Assembly: GCA_015680685.1 (NCBI GenBank) | Contig: MNCI01001846.1 | Location: forward strand, 204,489-251,575 | DNA from: Gnetum montanum | Taxonomy: Eukaryota; Streptophyta; Gnetopsida; Gnetales; Gnetaceae | Direction: 5' to 3' | DNA: 47,087 nt | Shown: piece by piece, positions 1 through 11,953 of the stretch | Layout: each line of letters opens with the position of its first letter | Numbering within the stretch: position 1 is the stretch's first letter | Position numbers and translations under genes: made by a program | The notes under the pieces: model-generated | The model's input: the letters and a program-made list of their open reading frames with translations, nothing else | What the model was told of the DNA's origin: nothing | The model's database searches: none

Positions 1-407
1 ACACCGCGCTATGAAAGCAATAAATAACATGAAATAACTAACAATAAATAAACTAAGTGAATGCTGCAATGATAAAGTAATCTTGATCTTTATTGCCGGT
101 CATGTGCGTGTCCAAGTACGGCACACTCGAATAAAAACACCGTACAATCACATTCACCACACTGCGGGCAGACACAGGAAAAATTCTAACTCTGGAGGGA
201 TCAAACTACCAGAGCTTCGCTACACTAAAACTGCGATGGAAATGAGGGAGAGCTGCCTCTTATTTATAGACATTGAGGCAGGACGCGATATCGCGTACGT
301 GATATTGCGTCGACTGAGATATCGCGTACGTGATATCACATACGCGATATCCCATCGGCTGAGATATCACGTACGTGATATCTCAGCCACCAGCACACGA
401 CTCATCA
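1..407 (-). mobile_element. LTR copy A (gypsy family with TGATGAGT/ACTCATCA ends), cut by window edge
   Basis: On the plus strand this ends in ACTCATCA at 400-407, the reverse complement of the TGATGAGT that opens other copies at 27409, 37427 and 46999. It shares the blocks 'tcttgatctttattgcc', 'aattctaactctggaggg' and 'gctgcctcttatttata' with those copies. PBS evidence at the copies at 26210 and 37427 shows the transcribed sense is the minus strand, so this is the start of U3. The TATA box CTATAAATA lies at about 261-269 (minus). Between it and the LTR edge (280-400) are repeated GATATCGCGTACGTGATAT-type palindromes. Coding sequence of a Tat gag runs in frame up to position 408, so this LTR appears to be inserted in that gag. 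Confidence 0.85.
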
Positions 408-1205
408 ATAGCAAAAGTAACTGACGGCTTTGGCACCCTGATGACAAAGGGTGCCCTAGGTGTGGGCACAGGCTGGGCCGCGGCTTTACTGATAGTGGGG
501 TGTGGAATGAAGGTAGGAGACGGGACTTGGAGTATGAAAGGCTATCACTGAACCATACCCGTTGATGTTGATGGGCTCGTTGTTTGAGGGGGATGAGGAG
601 ACACATGTAACACAAATGATTGCTTTGGCTATGCCTGGTCATCACCCTCTGTACCCACTACATTGATAGTGTACCCTGCGTTATTTGCGTTCAATGGGTC
701 CTGGTACACATGCATGGGTTGGTTTTTCGGACAGATCGGATTGTTGCTGTCTAAGATCAGGTCACATTGATCGATCATGTGTTGTATGTCATCTTTCAAC
801 ACCCAGTAGTAATCCGTGTCATGACCACACAACTGGTGATAGTCATAGAAGCGGTCCAGCCTAAAGTTTTTCAGGACTAGTGGTTCATTTGGCAGGGTCA
901 AGGAGGGGTTCTTGAGCAGCTCAAAATGGCACCTATGGCATTTTAGAGCCTCCTCGGACATTGCCTTATGTCGAATGTGGCCAGTTCCCAATAATTGCTT
1001 CAGAAGTTCTAAAGGTTTTATAGGTAGAACCATGTAATTTGAGTGATCCTTATGCTCAAATTTAGGCCTCGGCTACAAAGGTGCTTTAGACGTAGAAGGG
1101 GTTTCTTGATCAGTGCTATTTGAGCTAGTTGTAGGCTCAATAGGCTCTGCAGATGTCTTCTTATTGTTGTTTTTCTTCTTGCCCCCCTCAACAATTGCTG
1201 CAACT
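408..1205 (-). pseudogene. Tat-lineage Ty3/gypsy gag fragment
   Basis: The minus-strand frame from about 1205 to 408 encodes a Lys/Asn-rich start (EGGKKKNNNKK), then PRPKFEHKD, LPIKPLELLKQLL, a conserved block around FYDYHQLCGHDT, KDDIQHMID and a Pro-rich tail. The same succession of motifs (NFERKD, LPLKPSELLDQLL, CFYHYHQLPSHDS, KDDLQRMID, NANDSPY) is found on the plus strand at 9430-9850, so the two are paralogues. It represents the C-terminal half of gag, before the protease. Stops interrupt it, for example TAG after QA near 625 and TGA-TAG near 555-550. It is cut by LTR copy A at 407. A decayed element fragment with no expected function. Confidence 0.8.
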
Positions 1206-1973
1206 ATCAACTCAACAAAAAATGAATTAAAGAAAGGTGATTATTTACTATGAAAATAAATTTATTATAGTATTAAAATTTGAAATACTTAAGGTATAAA
1301 AGATGAAAAACATATTGTTTTTATTTTGCTCATCTTTGGCTCACATTTAATTGAATTATACTATTAATTGTAATCTATTGATTGCTTTCATTCAAATTTA
1401 TTTTGCTCATCTTTGGCTCATCTTTGATGCATTATATCATTGATGTTTTCAACTTAAAAAAATACATTGAGGGTCTCTAACCATCCAAAAAAATCCTTTA
1501 TAATTTCTTAAAGATAACAAAAACTTTCAGTTTCCAATGTATATGAAATATTTTCTAGCACCCATTTACTATGGACAGTTTTTTGTTTTTTTTTTTTTTC
1601 TTTTTCTGAGCTGCTTTTAAAATTTTTGTGCAGGGTGTTTGACATATGCGCCAGTTGAAACGGGTCGTCTTGGTTGTATTAAATTTGGCAAGACGGTTCT
1701 GTTCTTATATTGCTTTATCATTAAAAGTCGCTGTTCATAATCCATGCATATCTGGCTGCGTGTAAACTATAAATCTATCTTCGCTCCCTAACGACCGTTG
1801 CCAAATCCCCTTCTCTAAGAAGAGAAGAATTAATAAACAAGCGCACACCGTAGCATTGCGACTGTTTTGCGCCATTGTGCAGCAGCCGATCCTTAGCCCA
1901 GATTCACCGCAGCAGCCACGCTGCGGACCTAACAGCAATACGTCGGTTCCATCGTATCTGGTTCTGGTAATGA
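1206..1973. other. AT-rich noncoding flank
   Basis: No coding frame with sensible content on either strand. There is a T-rich run at about 1580-1605 and two nearly identical phrases 'ttttgctcatctttggctca' (about 1322 and 1402). The short ORFs here look accidental. It lies between the gag fragment and the ASPM promoter region. Confidence 0.6.
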
Positions 1974-2017
1974 GGCTAATGAGGGCTCATGGCAAGGCTA
2001 ATGAGGGCTCATGGCAA
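1974..2017. repeat. 22-bp perfect tandem duplication
   Basis: Two identical adjacent copies of a 22-bp unit beginning GGCTAATGAGGGCTCATGG (1974-1995 and 1996-2017). It lies about 0.5 kb upstream of the ASPM-like start codon. Confidence 0.9.
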
Positions 2018-2149
2018 CAGCAATACTTTTTGGATGCATTGGTATAGCATTTGGTACCTTATTTTTCAAAGCAGGAATTGGTATAGTCAAAAACTCAAAA
2101 CTCGGTTGCGGCAGCGAGAAAATGTTTTTGATGAAGGAATAGAATCTTC

Positions 2150-2330
2150 CGATGGCAAAATATCCGCTGCTCATAGGTTATGTCAGCATTCTATTTAATG
2201 GCAAAATATCCGCTCCTCAGAGCATTATGTCAGCATTCTATTTAATATCCGCTGCTCATAGCATCATAGCATTATGTCAGCATTTTATTTAATCATAGCA
2301 TTATGTCAGCATTCTATAGGCAAAGATTTG
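2150..2330. repeat. Minisatellite upstream of ASPM-like gene (about 46-bp unit)
   Basis: TTATGTCAGCATT recurs at 2178, 2225, 2271 and 2300 with spacings of 47, 46 and 29. It is embedded in a longer unit that also contains CTATTTAAT and AAATATCCGCTGCTCATA. A last partial copy ('agcattctatttaatgtcag') appears near 2368-2387, just before the gene. The block sits in the presumed promoter or 5'UTR. Confidence 0.8.
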
Positions 2331-2401
2331 AGGGCCAGCATTTTGTTGCTGCTTGAAGGGTCACAGAAGCATTCTATTTAATGTCAGACGCCATGGCAGG
2401 T

Positions 2402-2443
2402 TTCCCTCGCACAATTCTAAACTTCCCTCGCACAATTCTAAAC
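2402..2443. repeat. 21-bp tandem duplication in presumed 5'UTR
   Basis: TTCCCTCGCACAATTCTAAAC is repeated twice without a break (2402-2422, 2423-2443), about 80 bp before the ATG of the ASPM-like gene. Confidence 0.9.
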
Positions 2444-2523
2444 TTTCTCTCGTTGGTTGATTGGATTTCCACTCAGAAACACACTGCATTCTTACTCTCT
2501 CTGGTTCTCTTTCTCCTCCATCA

Positions 2524-5500
2524 ATGGCTGCTTCGTCCTCGTCCTCTAAATCCAACCAGAAACAACATTGGATGCATGTTGTTTTTCGTGCCTGCAAAGA
2601 AACCATAAAAACCCGAACACAGTTGCAGAAATTTTCTGAGAGGGCGCCCAATTCCACCACTAGATTGTCATTCAGGCATCCCCACAACCAGTGTTCCGGA
2701 GTTGTGCAACCTCTAAATCTCAGCCCGGCCCCTAGAACACCCCAGAATTTTGGGTCCTGCTCCGTTGAGAGATTTGACAGTGTGGGTTGCAGAATGATGA
2801 CTTCCAAAAGCAAAATGGTTTTCCAGTCTAGCATGTCAAGCAAGGTTAAGGCCATGGCAGATGAGTCAATTAGGGTTTCAAGATTGGCCCAGGCAAGGCA
2901 TGAGTCTCGGTTACAGTCTCAGGAAAAGCTTCTTACTGCCTGGCTTAATGGGCTCCTGAAAAAACCCGTGAAGCAGCCTCAGCCTCAGACTCAGCCTCCC
3001 AGAATTGTAACTCAATCTTGTCCCACACCAAAACCATCCAAGATTAGGTCATAAGGCCTCCCCCAACCCCAGAAAAATTCTTGGGCAAACCGCCTGTCTT
3101 GACTGCTGACTCTTGCTTGAAAGATGTGTGTGGGTCAGCAGAAGTATATGGATGCTGCTTCTGTGAATGACCTGGTTTCTAGCATCTTCAAGATAGCCAC
3201 GGTTAGTATATAGCATTCTCGCTCTGTCTCTGTTCCATGTGAATGTTTAATTGCTTATGAAGATTGTGAGCATTCTTTGGGATTTTGTGCCAGTTTTATG
3301 CACAATTTGCAATATATTCGTTCTATTATGCAACTTTCCTGGTGCCTTTCTGCTTTGTAAAGATTGCAAGCATCATTTGTGGGTTTATGCCAGTTTTTTG
3401 CTACAGCGTTCAAGTGTTTAGCTAACAATTTTCAAAAAATTTGAAATGTGTCTCTGTTTTGGGTTTTTGGAATGGGCAGTTTGTGGATGATGGAAGGTTT
3501 CGGATGAAGGAGAATTGTGCAATTATAACAGATGTTGGGTTGAAGAATAAGGCTATCAAAGTAATGATGAATTACAATCCTGTATGGCTGAGATTAGGGT
3601 TGCATGTGGTGCTGGGTTACAGTCATCCTGCTCCATCGGAACCACTGAAGCTTGGCTTGGAGAAGCCCATAAACGAGAGGACAGCAGCAACGGATAGGAC
3701 TTTTTGAAGCTGGTTATAGAGAAAATTTTTTTTGCTCATCCTGGACTTGCCAAGACCTATGCCTTCAACAAGTAGGCTCTATTTTTATTTTTGTTTAATG
3801 AATTTATCCTTCAACAAGCAGGCTTCATTTTCTTTTTTGTTTCATGAATTTATGCCTCCAACAAGTAGGCTGCATTTTCATTTTTGTTTTATAAATTTTT
3901 TTAAGGAGGGTATCTACCGGTACAGCAAATAAACATGAGTACTGGTCGTTGATGATATGGGTTTGTCAGAAGGTCTGACAAACCTATCTCACCAACAAAC
4001 AGTGCTGTGTTTATTTCATGACTTAATATTGTTGTTGTACCTGTAATTGTAAATTTTTAGAGTGGTTGAGCTCATTTAATTTTTTCTGGCATCATGACAG
4101 AGGCATTGATGGTCTTTACAGACAGGGTTATTATGAAGCTCTTGGAAAGGTAATTTTGAAGCATTTCCTCTTGTTTGTGATGACGTTGGACAAGATTAAA
4201 AGGGAGAGCTCCTATCCAATTGACCAAGGCATTGATGGCCTTGATGGTGGATCTCCATTGTTATTTGGCAGGAATTCGTGGGTCAAATCTAGCCGTCAGG
4301 CTTTGCATGGTGAGTATCTTACTAATGCTAATGTCAAGGTTGTCCAGGTTTCTTGAAATGCCAATAATTATTGTGAAATATTTTCACTGATTGAGACTTT
4401 TTTGCACATTTTCCCCTAAGCTAGTTAAGAACCCAGATACAAAACAGCCAACTGGATCTGAATATTCTATTTTTTTCCTGCATGAGATGTTAATGCTAAC
4501 GATGGAATCAATTTATGTTTATTTTCAGAAATTTTATGGGATGTTATTTATGGAGAAGGCGATGTGGTTTCACACCTTGCCATGCTAAGTTATCAAGTTT
4601 CACACGTTCAGGTTTGTGCATACCCTTCAAGAGATTATTCTTGTACTATTACACTTTTGTCTTGATTTCGATTTGACTTTTAAATTAAATCTTTTTTATG
4701 CAGAGTCCACTTTTGGAATATGATTTTTATGTTTCAAATTTGATGGAAAACATTCAAGATGGTGTTATATTGTGTAGACTCGCCCAGATTTTGTGTCAAG
4801 ATACCTCCGTTCTTGCGGTAATATTTCAATCATTTTCCTTCAAGGCTGCTGATTAGAATGCACATTCTCAAGATAACCGGAAACATGAGAGGAAATTTTA
4901 TTTAATTATTTTATTTTTATGTATGGAAACAGAGGATTAAGCTACCTTGTGATTACCGCAAGAAAAACCTGCATAACTGCAATGTTGCTCTCGAGTATTT
5001 TCTTCAAGCGGGTGTTACCTTTAAAAGATGAAGAGGGCATGCATATTACAGCAGAAAGTGTGGTCTATGGGCATAGAGAAAAGATTTTGACATTTCTTGA
5101 TCCAGTCCTACTACCGTGGCTGGCTTGCCAGTAAGCAAAAAAGCTCAAATGCCTTATTAGCTATTCAGGACAGAGCAGCCACAAAAATTCAGTCTTATTG
5201 GAGAAAAAGAGAACACCAATCTAAATTTCACAAGCTTAGAAATACTATTGTTTTGATCCAGTCTTACTGTCGGGCCTGGTTAGCCGTGAAACAGAAAAAG
5301 GCAAATGACCTATTAGCTATTCAGAATAGAGCTCCCACAAAAATACAGTGTTATTGGAAAAAAGGAGGACATCAATCCAAATATCGCCAGTTAAAGAATG
5401 CTACTATCTTGATACAGTCTTACTGTCAAGGCTGGTTAACAAGGAAAAAGTTTTTGTCCTATTTATCATCTGCTGTCATGATCCAATCTTCCTTCCGAAT

Positions 5501-7184
5501 GTACAGACATAGGAAATTATTCATGTTATATAAAAAGGTTGCCATCATAAAGCAATCCGAATGATATTGGCGTTACAACAAGGTAGAGGTTTGCATTGGA
5601 CCAATCCTGTTAATCACACACCTGCAGCTGTGACCATTCAGGCTCATATCCGTGGGTGGTTACGCAGAAAAGCATTTTCCAAGGCTACCAAAAGTGCAAT
5701 ATATGCATTCAGGTAAGTGCAGTGCTTGTTTGGTAGGAGAACTTATATTCATGCATATTTGGTCATTAGTAGTGAATATTTATTAAGGCAAAACTTTAAA
5801 GTTGATTATTATGTCTTGTTTGGTATTTTATTTGGATTTTCCACATTGGTAATTGTTTTAGTATACCCTGATCATTTTTTCTTGCTTGGTACCAAAATCC
5901 CATGGAATTTTGTAGATGCACTCTGAATTATAGACAGCAGATTTAAAACCTCTGCATTGAGGGCTCAAATTAAAACCTCTGCTTCCAATGTGGATAAAAG
6001 TCAATGCCTTGAAAACCGTTTAACTGCAGCACTGGAGGCTCTTCCTGGGTGTAAATCCCTCAGCAATATTCTCCACATATGTAATACTCTAGGTATTTAT
6101 CAATAATAAACTAATTCAGTTCTTCTTGCTGTTATCCTTGTTGGGTGTTTGCTTCTTTGATGACCCTGATGATTTGAAATATGTCTTGATAGATTTTGCC
6201 ACTCAACACTCAAGACGATGTTATGAAAAGCTTGTGGAAGTAGGTGCAATTGATAAGATTCTGCAGGTAATTAGGTCAGCCAACAGAAGTGCACCTTTTA
6301 AGGAAGTGCTAAAGCATGCATTGTCTGTACTTTCCAACATTGCTGGCCATCAAGATCTGGCTCCATTTATTATAAATACCCCTGAATCAGTCAACACAGT
6401 TGCTGAGCAGCTAATGAGGTAACATCAGAGATCATTATTAACCACCAGATTTTCATATGATGTTCTATAGCACATTATGTATACATAAGATATTACAGAT
6501 GCAAATTTAGTTACTTTGTTTTAAATGTTACCAAGAACACATTGTAATTTCCTTAATAATGTTTTCAAAACTCATAGTACATTTCTACTGTTCAATGGAC
6601 AATACACTAGGCCGTCTTATAACATTCTTGATAATTTCATTCACAGAAACAATGATCAAGTTTTTTGCAAGGCAGCCTGGGTCTTGAAAAAGCTTTGTGC
6701 AGTGCAGGGAGGAGCAGAAGCTCTACATAAGCTACCTCCATTCATCCGTAGGCTGATGCAACTTTCTCAAAGTCTAGAGAAAAAACTGCAAATCCAGAAA
6801 AGGTGATTTCCTATTTCTTGCACAGAAGTTTTAACGTTTATCACTTTTAAATGTATCCCATACATATTTGGATCAGAAGGCTTAATGCTAAAGACTACCT
6901 TTTGTAGGAATCTGGAGAGGCTTAAACAGAAAGCATGTGATCCAACTGTGAAGATGGCAGTGAATAAATGGAAAAACATGCTTTTGCAGCACGAGTTAAT
7001 AACTGAACTTTTGCAACTCATCCAGCGCAAACCCATCCCGAGTCCCTGTGCCAAAGCAAGAAGATATTCAGAAGTCCCAAAGGTTCCAAGTAGTGTGCCA
7101 CCAAAGATGAGACAACGTTGGCCATCAGAATTGATGAAAGGAAATAATAGAAGATACCCATTTCAGGATTGTTCTAATCTGTAG
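2524..7184 (+). pseudogene. ASPM: ASPM-like (abnormal spindle) gene, ten exons, with frame breaks and an internal deletion
   Basis: ASPM proteins are calmodulin-binding, microtubule/spindle-associated proteins with CH domain(s), IQ repeats and an armadillo-like C-terminus. Exons read from GT-AG sites: 2524-3201, 3480-3771, 4101-4309, 4529-4611, 4704-4817, 4933-5712, 5938-6092, 6193-6418, 6647-6802, 6909-7184 (stop TAG). Where I checked them, the splice phases fit. Diagnostic stretches are VDDGRFRMKENCAIITDVGL, AHPGLAKTYAFNK, GIDGLDGGSPLLF and SNLMENIQDGVILCRLAQIL (CH). IQ motifs follow at 5094-5560 (IQSYYRGWLA, IQSYWRKR, IQSYCRAWLA, IQSYCQGWLTRKK), then the C-terminal helical region. Odd points: frame shifts near 3045, 3130, 3700, 5020 and 5560, some next to short homopolymers (AAAA at about 5020), and a direct CH-to-IQ join at about 5090 that skips the rest of the CH region. 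The translated length (about 870 codons) is short for the family. It could be a young unprocessed pseudogene, or a real gene with assembly indels. Confidence 0.88.
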
Positions 7185-7720
7185 CAATGTGTTTGTGCTT
7201 AATTAAGCATGAGGAACTAATTTACACATTTGCACTGCCTTGAATTTGTTTTGGACCAGTCTTGGTAACATATTCTGATTGATAAAACATTCTTTTCTTC
7301 TATGGAAGCTAGTTGGTACGCTTTCCCTGATCTTTTTCCTTAACAAGTACTCTAATTTGGATCTTAAGCCTGTTTGGGGCGTACCGATTTTGTAATTGGA
7401 AGATGGTGGTTTTGGATTTGATCCGCTCTAACATGCTCTTGAATCTATTTTTCTTACTCCGGTATTAAATATATATATTCCATTCAACTAGATGTACCCA
7501 ACTAGTTACTGATGCAAATCATAATATCTATTCCAAAGCTATTTTGAGACCACAAATGATTTAGCTGATCAACATTGCTTTATTTCTGTTGAAAGAACCA
7601 TTTACTAATTATTGTAAGTACATCACTTTTTGCCATTTTCATTTTCTTTAAGAATTTCATTCACTAGAATTTACTCCTATTTGACCATTTATAGGCTATT
7701 TTAAAGTAATCCTTAGCACT
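7185..7720. other. 3' flank of ASPM-like gene
   Basis: AT-rich sequence with no coding frame. It probably includes the 3'UTR. The boundary with the Tat gag is not marked by a recognisable LTR. Confidence 0.5.
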
Positions 7721-10700
7721 ATAACCATGTCTTTTCAAAAGTCCATCAAATTGCCCTGCACGCTCACTAGCGAAGATCATAACAATCCATTAGTGTATGA
7801 CCCCAACCACCCTACCATCATTGAGTGTAGGAGATCTTTGCAGCCATAAATGGAGATCATTATAACTTCATTTGTGCTAAAATACAGGTAGGCATGTTAA
7901 TTCCACAAATTGAAGCTGAGGCCAAAAGGGAATAGTTCATACACAGGGGTGGGAAAGGGTACATCCCTTTCCTATATGAGCAAATTTCCCTTAACAACAT
8001 TTATTCTAATATCCTAGCCCAATTGATTACTGTGGAAGAAGAAGATGACAAGCCTAGCTTTGAGGAACAACAAGAGGAGGATGAATTTAAGGTAGAATCT
8101 GAAAACATCTTAAAAGGATTGTTCCAACAAACATCTCCTAAAGTGATAGCACATTCCTCTAATGCCTTTGTTTTCTCCATGGGTATGGTGCCATCATCTT
8201 CCACTTCATCATACCCTACTATAGTAGATCTCACATCGATTATCACCACACATCACACTCAGACAATGCCACAAAAAACCAACTATAGCACATCAATGTC
8301 ATGTATAAGATAGTCTCTATATATACAATCATCAATGGTGGTTTTTACCACCATAAATGCATTAACTACTCACATGAGGTTCACCATTGGACCCCAAGCA
8401 ACATAAGGGTGACACACCTCATTTGTCCCATTTGTGCCTCGAGCACTAGCACAAACATCTTTTTCTTTGTTCCACAAGCTACAACCATAACACAACCTCT
8501 TCCTTCTATCATGCAACTCATAATGAGGTCACAAGCCTCACAAAACATGCCACAACCTTATGTACAAACCTTGTAGCCTATGGGGCCATCACAAGGCTTG
8601 GATTAAGCCTTCCAAATGATCCAAGACCTAACGGAGGAGTTGAAGAGGCTTAAAGTCTCTACCAAACAAATTGTCAAGATTATGGACTTTACTAGGATGA
8701 TCCCATAAGTATTGTAGTCCCATTTTTGACACTCCCTCCTAGTGTCTCCATTTCCTAATTTAGAAAATATAATAGAGAAGGTGATCCTAATGCTCATCTT
8801 GTTACCTTTTGATCTGAATGTTTACTCTTGTAGCCATGGCCTCATACCATCATGAGGATTTTCCCTATGTCTTTGACTAGGAAAGCACTTGATTGGTATC
8901 GCATATTGTCCAAAGGGTCCATATCCTCTTTGGAGGACTTAGTAGCCCAGTTTGTCAACTGCTTCAAGTTAACTGCTTCAAGTATAACTTGAAGCTTAAC
9001 ATAACACTTGACCAACTCATGAAGGTCAAGCAAGGATCCTTAGAACCTGTACAGAAATTCATTTAGCAGTGAAATGGACTACTGAATGAAATCCCAGAGC
9101 CCATAGCCGAAGCCCACTTATTAGCCATATTCAAGAGAGTATTTAATGAGTTCATCAAGTCCAAACTCTACTCCCTTGATCCATAGTCTCTTAGCCAAGT
9201 ATTCTTGTAAACTAAAAATATAGAGGATGCCACAGAGGCCAATCATGATCTAGCCTATATAGCATATAAAAACTAACATATTTGAAGAGATAGAAAAGAG
9301 CAAACAAAATAACACTATCGTAGCAACTGTAACCAGGGAAACCAAGATCATGAACCAAGGGTTGAGGGTTAACCCAACCAAGGCCCTCACCAATGATCAT
9401 AATAACCAACCGTCAACTTCTGAAACCATTGCATCGACAAAAAATAGACCTAACTTTGAAAGGAAGGATAGGTTTAAATACACCATGCTGCCATTAAAAC
9501 CATCCGAGTTGCTAGATCAATTATTAAGAAGTTCATGCATGCAACACAAACAAATGATCAAAGTCGCTCGAAAGAAACATGAGTGACTATGCGAAATAGC
9601 CAAAGATCCCACTTGGGCAATGAAGGATGATCCCCAATTGCCTAGATACTTCAAGCTAGACTGCTTCTACCATTATCATCAACTACCTAGTCATGATTCA
9701 AACTTCTTCCTTGCATTGAAAGATGACCTGCAAAGAATGATAGATAGGGGGAAACTGGTCTTAGATGCTTCTAACCTAGTTCTGCCACAAAACTAGTTGA
9801 TGAAGATCTACAAAGACCTATTGAATGCTAATGATAGCCCCTATGTTATTTTAGCATTTAACACCAATGACAATCAGAGACCTACAAGGGAAACATTTGT
9901 GATTCAAGTACCCCTCTACAATGAAAGAGCTTCTTCAGCTTCCCATAGCTTAAGATCCTGATTCATTGTGAGAGTACTATCACGAATGTCTTTGAAGGAA
10001 TATTTTGTCATCAAGGTCTTCCAACTCAATATGACCTAAACAACCATAGCCCAACTAATTGCACAATGATCCCCTATGGTGGCCAATGCTACTACCTCTG
10101 CCTTATAGCCAACTACTAACAACCAAAAAACTATAGCCAACCAAAGGAAGAAGCATAAGAAAAAGCCTAATAACAAGGGAGATAAGCATATAGAGGTACA
10201 AAAGGAAGTCGGTCCATCGAAGCCCACTTCCATTTTAGCTACACCCATGACTTCCTCTACCCCAACCTCCTCAACCAACAAGCCACAGGAGGACACCAAA
10301 GCTTACAATCAAAACAACCAAAAAGAGCCATAGTCTAAAGCTGAAGTCTACATTTTGGAACACATGGAGGAAGTAAAGCACAACTGGTGTGACAAGCCCA
10401 GGATCAACAATAAAAATTTCCTTAGTGCAATGGACCAAGTTAGGTAACCTCTCAAGCAAAAAAACATAACCCTAAGCTTTTATGATCTAATCATGACTTT
10501 TGCCACACATTGTGAGGTGCTAGTCAAACTATTGAGCTCCATACCCATTACTGAGGATATTCCTGCTAATGAGAAAGCCATCCATGTAGTGATGATTCCT
10601 CCCTTACTAGGGAAGGAGAAGTTAACACCCTTAACATTTTGCCGTAGCAAAATTAAGGTTAATCCTTAGAATGGCAAAGTGACTACAACCCATTTATTCA

Positions 10701-11340
10701 TAACCATATGCATAGGATAATTTAAAATATATTAGGTGCATGTTGATGATGGGGTTGCAACCAGTGTCATCCCATGCACCATCCTTGAACGCTTAGGCTT
10801 AAGTAAGCAAGTACAACCTACAATCATTCCAGCTCTTAAGTCCTTCAATGAATCAAGAGTTGTAATCAAGGGGTCTATCTCCTTGGATTTTGTAGCCAAA
10901 GAATAATTCCCTACAACCACCAACTTCTTGATGGTGGAAGAGATACCAGGATTCAACCTAATCCTGGGAAGACCTCAGTTGGCTCAATTACAAGTTGTGT
11001 CCTTGCCCATCTATCAAGAAATTCACCTTATGAGGGATGTGAAATCATCATTCATGGTGATAACATGGCTACCCTAGCTATCAACAACATAGACATAGAA
11101 TAGGGGTCCAAAGTGGAGCTTCAAGAAGAAGCTCCTAGCAATGAAGAGTAAAATCCCAAGATAGCCAATGATGACAATGATAGGAAATGGGATATATTAT
11201 GAGATGAGCTCCCTTTTAACATCATATGTGAAAGAGATGATGAAAACGAGCTTATGCAAACTAGGCCTTACTCCCTAATCTTGCAAAGTTTAGGAAGAAT
11301 CTACACAAGTGAAGTTTACCTTAACCTTCCCATGCCTCTA
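7721..11340 (+). pseudogene. Tat/Ogre-type Ty3/gypsy gag and aspartic protease
   Basis: Several plus-strand frames joined by shifts carry a gypsy gag. At 8765-9030 is the retrotransposon-gag core: KYNREGDPNAHLVTF, then PHTIMRIFPMSLTRKALDWY and SSLEDLVAQFVNCF. The gag C-terminal block follows at 9430-9850 (LPLKPSELLDQLL, FYHYHQLPSHDSNFF, KDDLQRMIDRGKLV), matching the fragment at 408-1205. At about 10735-11000 is a retropepsin-like domain, VDDGVATSVIP followed by GFNLILGRPQL. The active-site triad reads D-D-G rather than the usual D-S/T-G. Many stops (for example TGA and TAG near 8810-8830, TAG at about 9065) sit where Arg or Gln is expected. No LTR was recognised on the left. The RT expected next on this strand is absent; sequence changes abruptly at the N at 11399. 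Confidence 0.82.
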
Positions 11341-11399
11341 TGACTAGTTGCACCAATAGCCATATAGCCTTACTTTTCATTTATACTTTATTACATATN

Positions 11400-11603
11400 G
11401 ACTATAGTGCTAGTTTAAGGTCTTAGCAGATGATAGTGCTAGATTAACATCTTAGTGGACAGGGTTTGGAAGAGATATTTTTTTGATGTTTAAAACATAA
11501 GTAAAAATAAAGAAAGGTTGTAGNATATCTCTTCCAAACCCTGTCCACTAAGATGTTAATCTAGCACTATCATCTGCTAAGACCTTAAACTAGCACTATA
11601 GTC
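11400..11603. repeat. Perfect 79-bp inverted repeat bounded by single Ns
   Basis: 11400-11478 is the exact reverse complement of 11525-11603, with no mismatch over 79 bp and a 46-bp AT-rich spacer. A lone N lies immediately left of the left arm (11399) and another immediately left of the right arm (11524). The right arm continues outward into related sequence; the left arm stops at the N. This looks more like an assembly fold-back or contig joint than a natural hairpin, though a cruciform-forming palindrome is possible. Confidence 0.92.
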
Positions 11604-11690
11604 CACCATGGCCTTAAACTGGCAATGTAGCCATAATCGTGCAATATAACCTATTCCCACAATGGCCTAAAACTAGCAAACATCTTGTTT
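11525..11690 (-). repeat. 29-30-bp motif repeats (minus orientation)
   Basis: Read on the minus strand, the block repeats a unit like GTGCTAGTTTAAGGTCTTAGC with variants such as GCCAGTTTAAGGCCATGGTGG. Related runs lie on the plus strand at 17785-17880 and 21390-21475. Homology is visible by eye; unit borders are approximate. Confidence 0.6.
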
Positions 11691-11953
11691 ATTATGACAC
11701 TTCCTTTTGTCAATTAGTCATAACCAAGAATATCAATATAGCTGTTTTCAATGTTCACTACTACTATAGATGCATATAGCCAAAAATAAAACCAAAGTTT
11801 AAATTTAAAGTTAAAATGTCCATAAAATACATAACCATGGTCACACTGTCTAGCAAAAATGGCAAAGAATAATAACCATTTATAAAATAGTCTTGGCTAA
11901 TCATAACCATCAACATGAAAACAAAAACAAATAGCCAACAAGCTAAACTAAAG

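Noticed and set aside
2361-2855. Minus-strand ORF of 164 codons
   Set aside because: Antisense to ASPM exon 1; no family resemblance, and its start region is the 21-bp tandem repeat.
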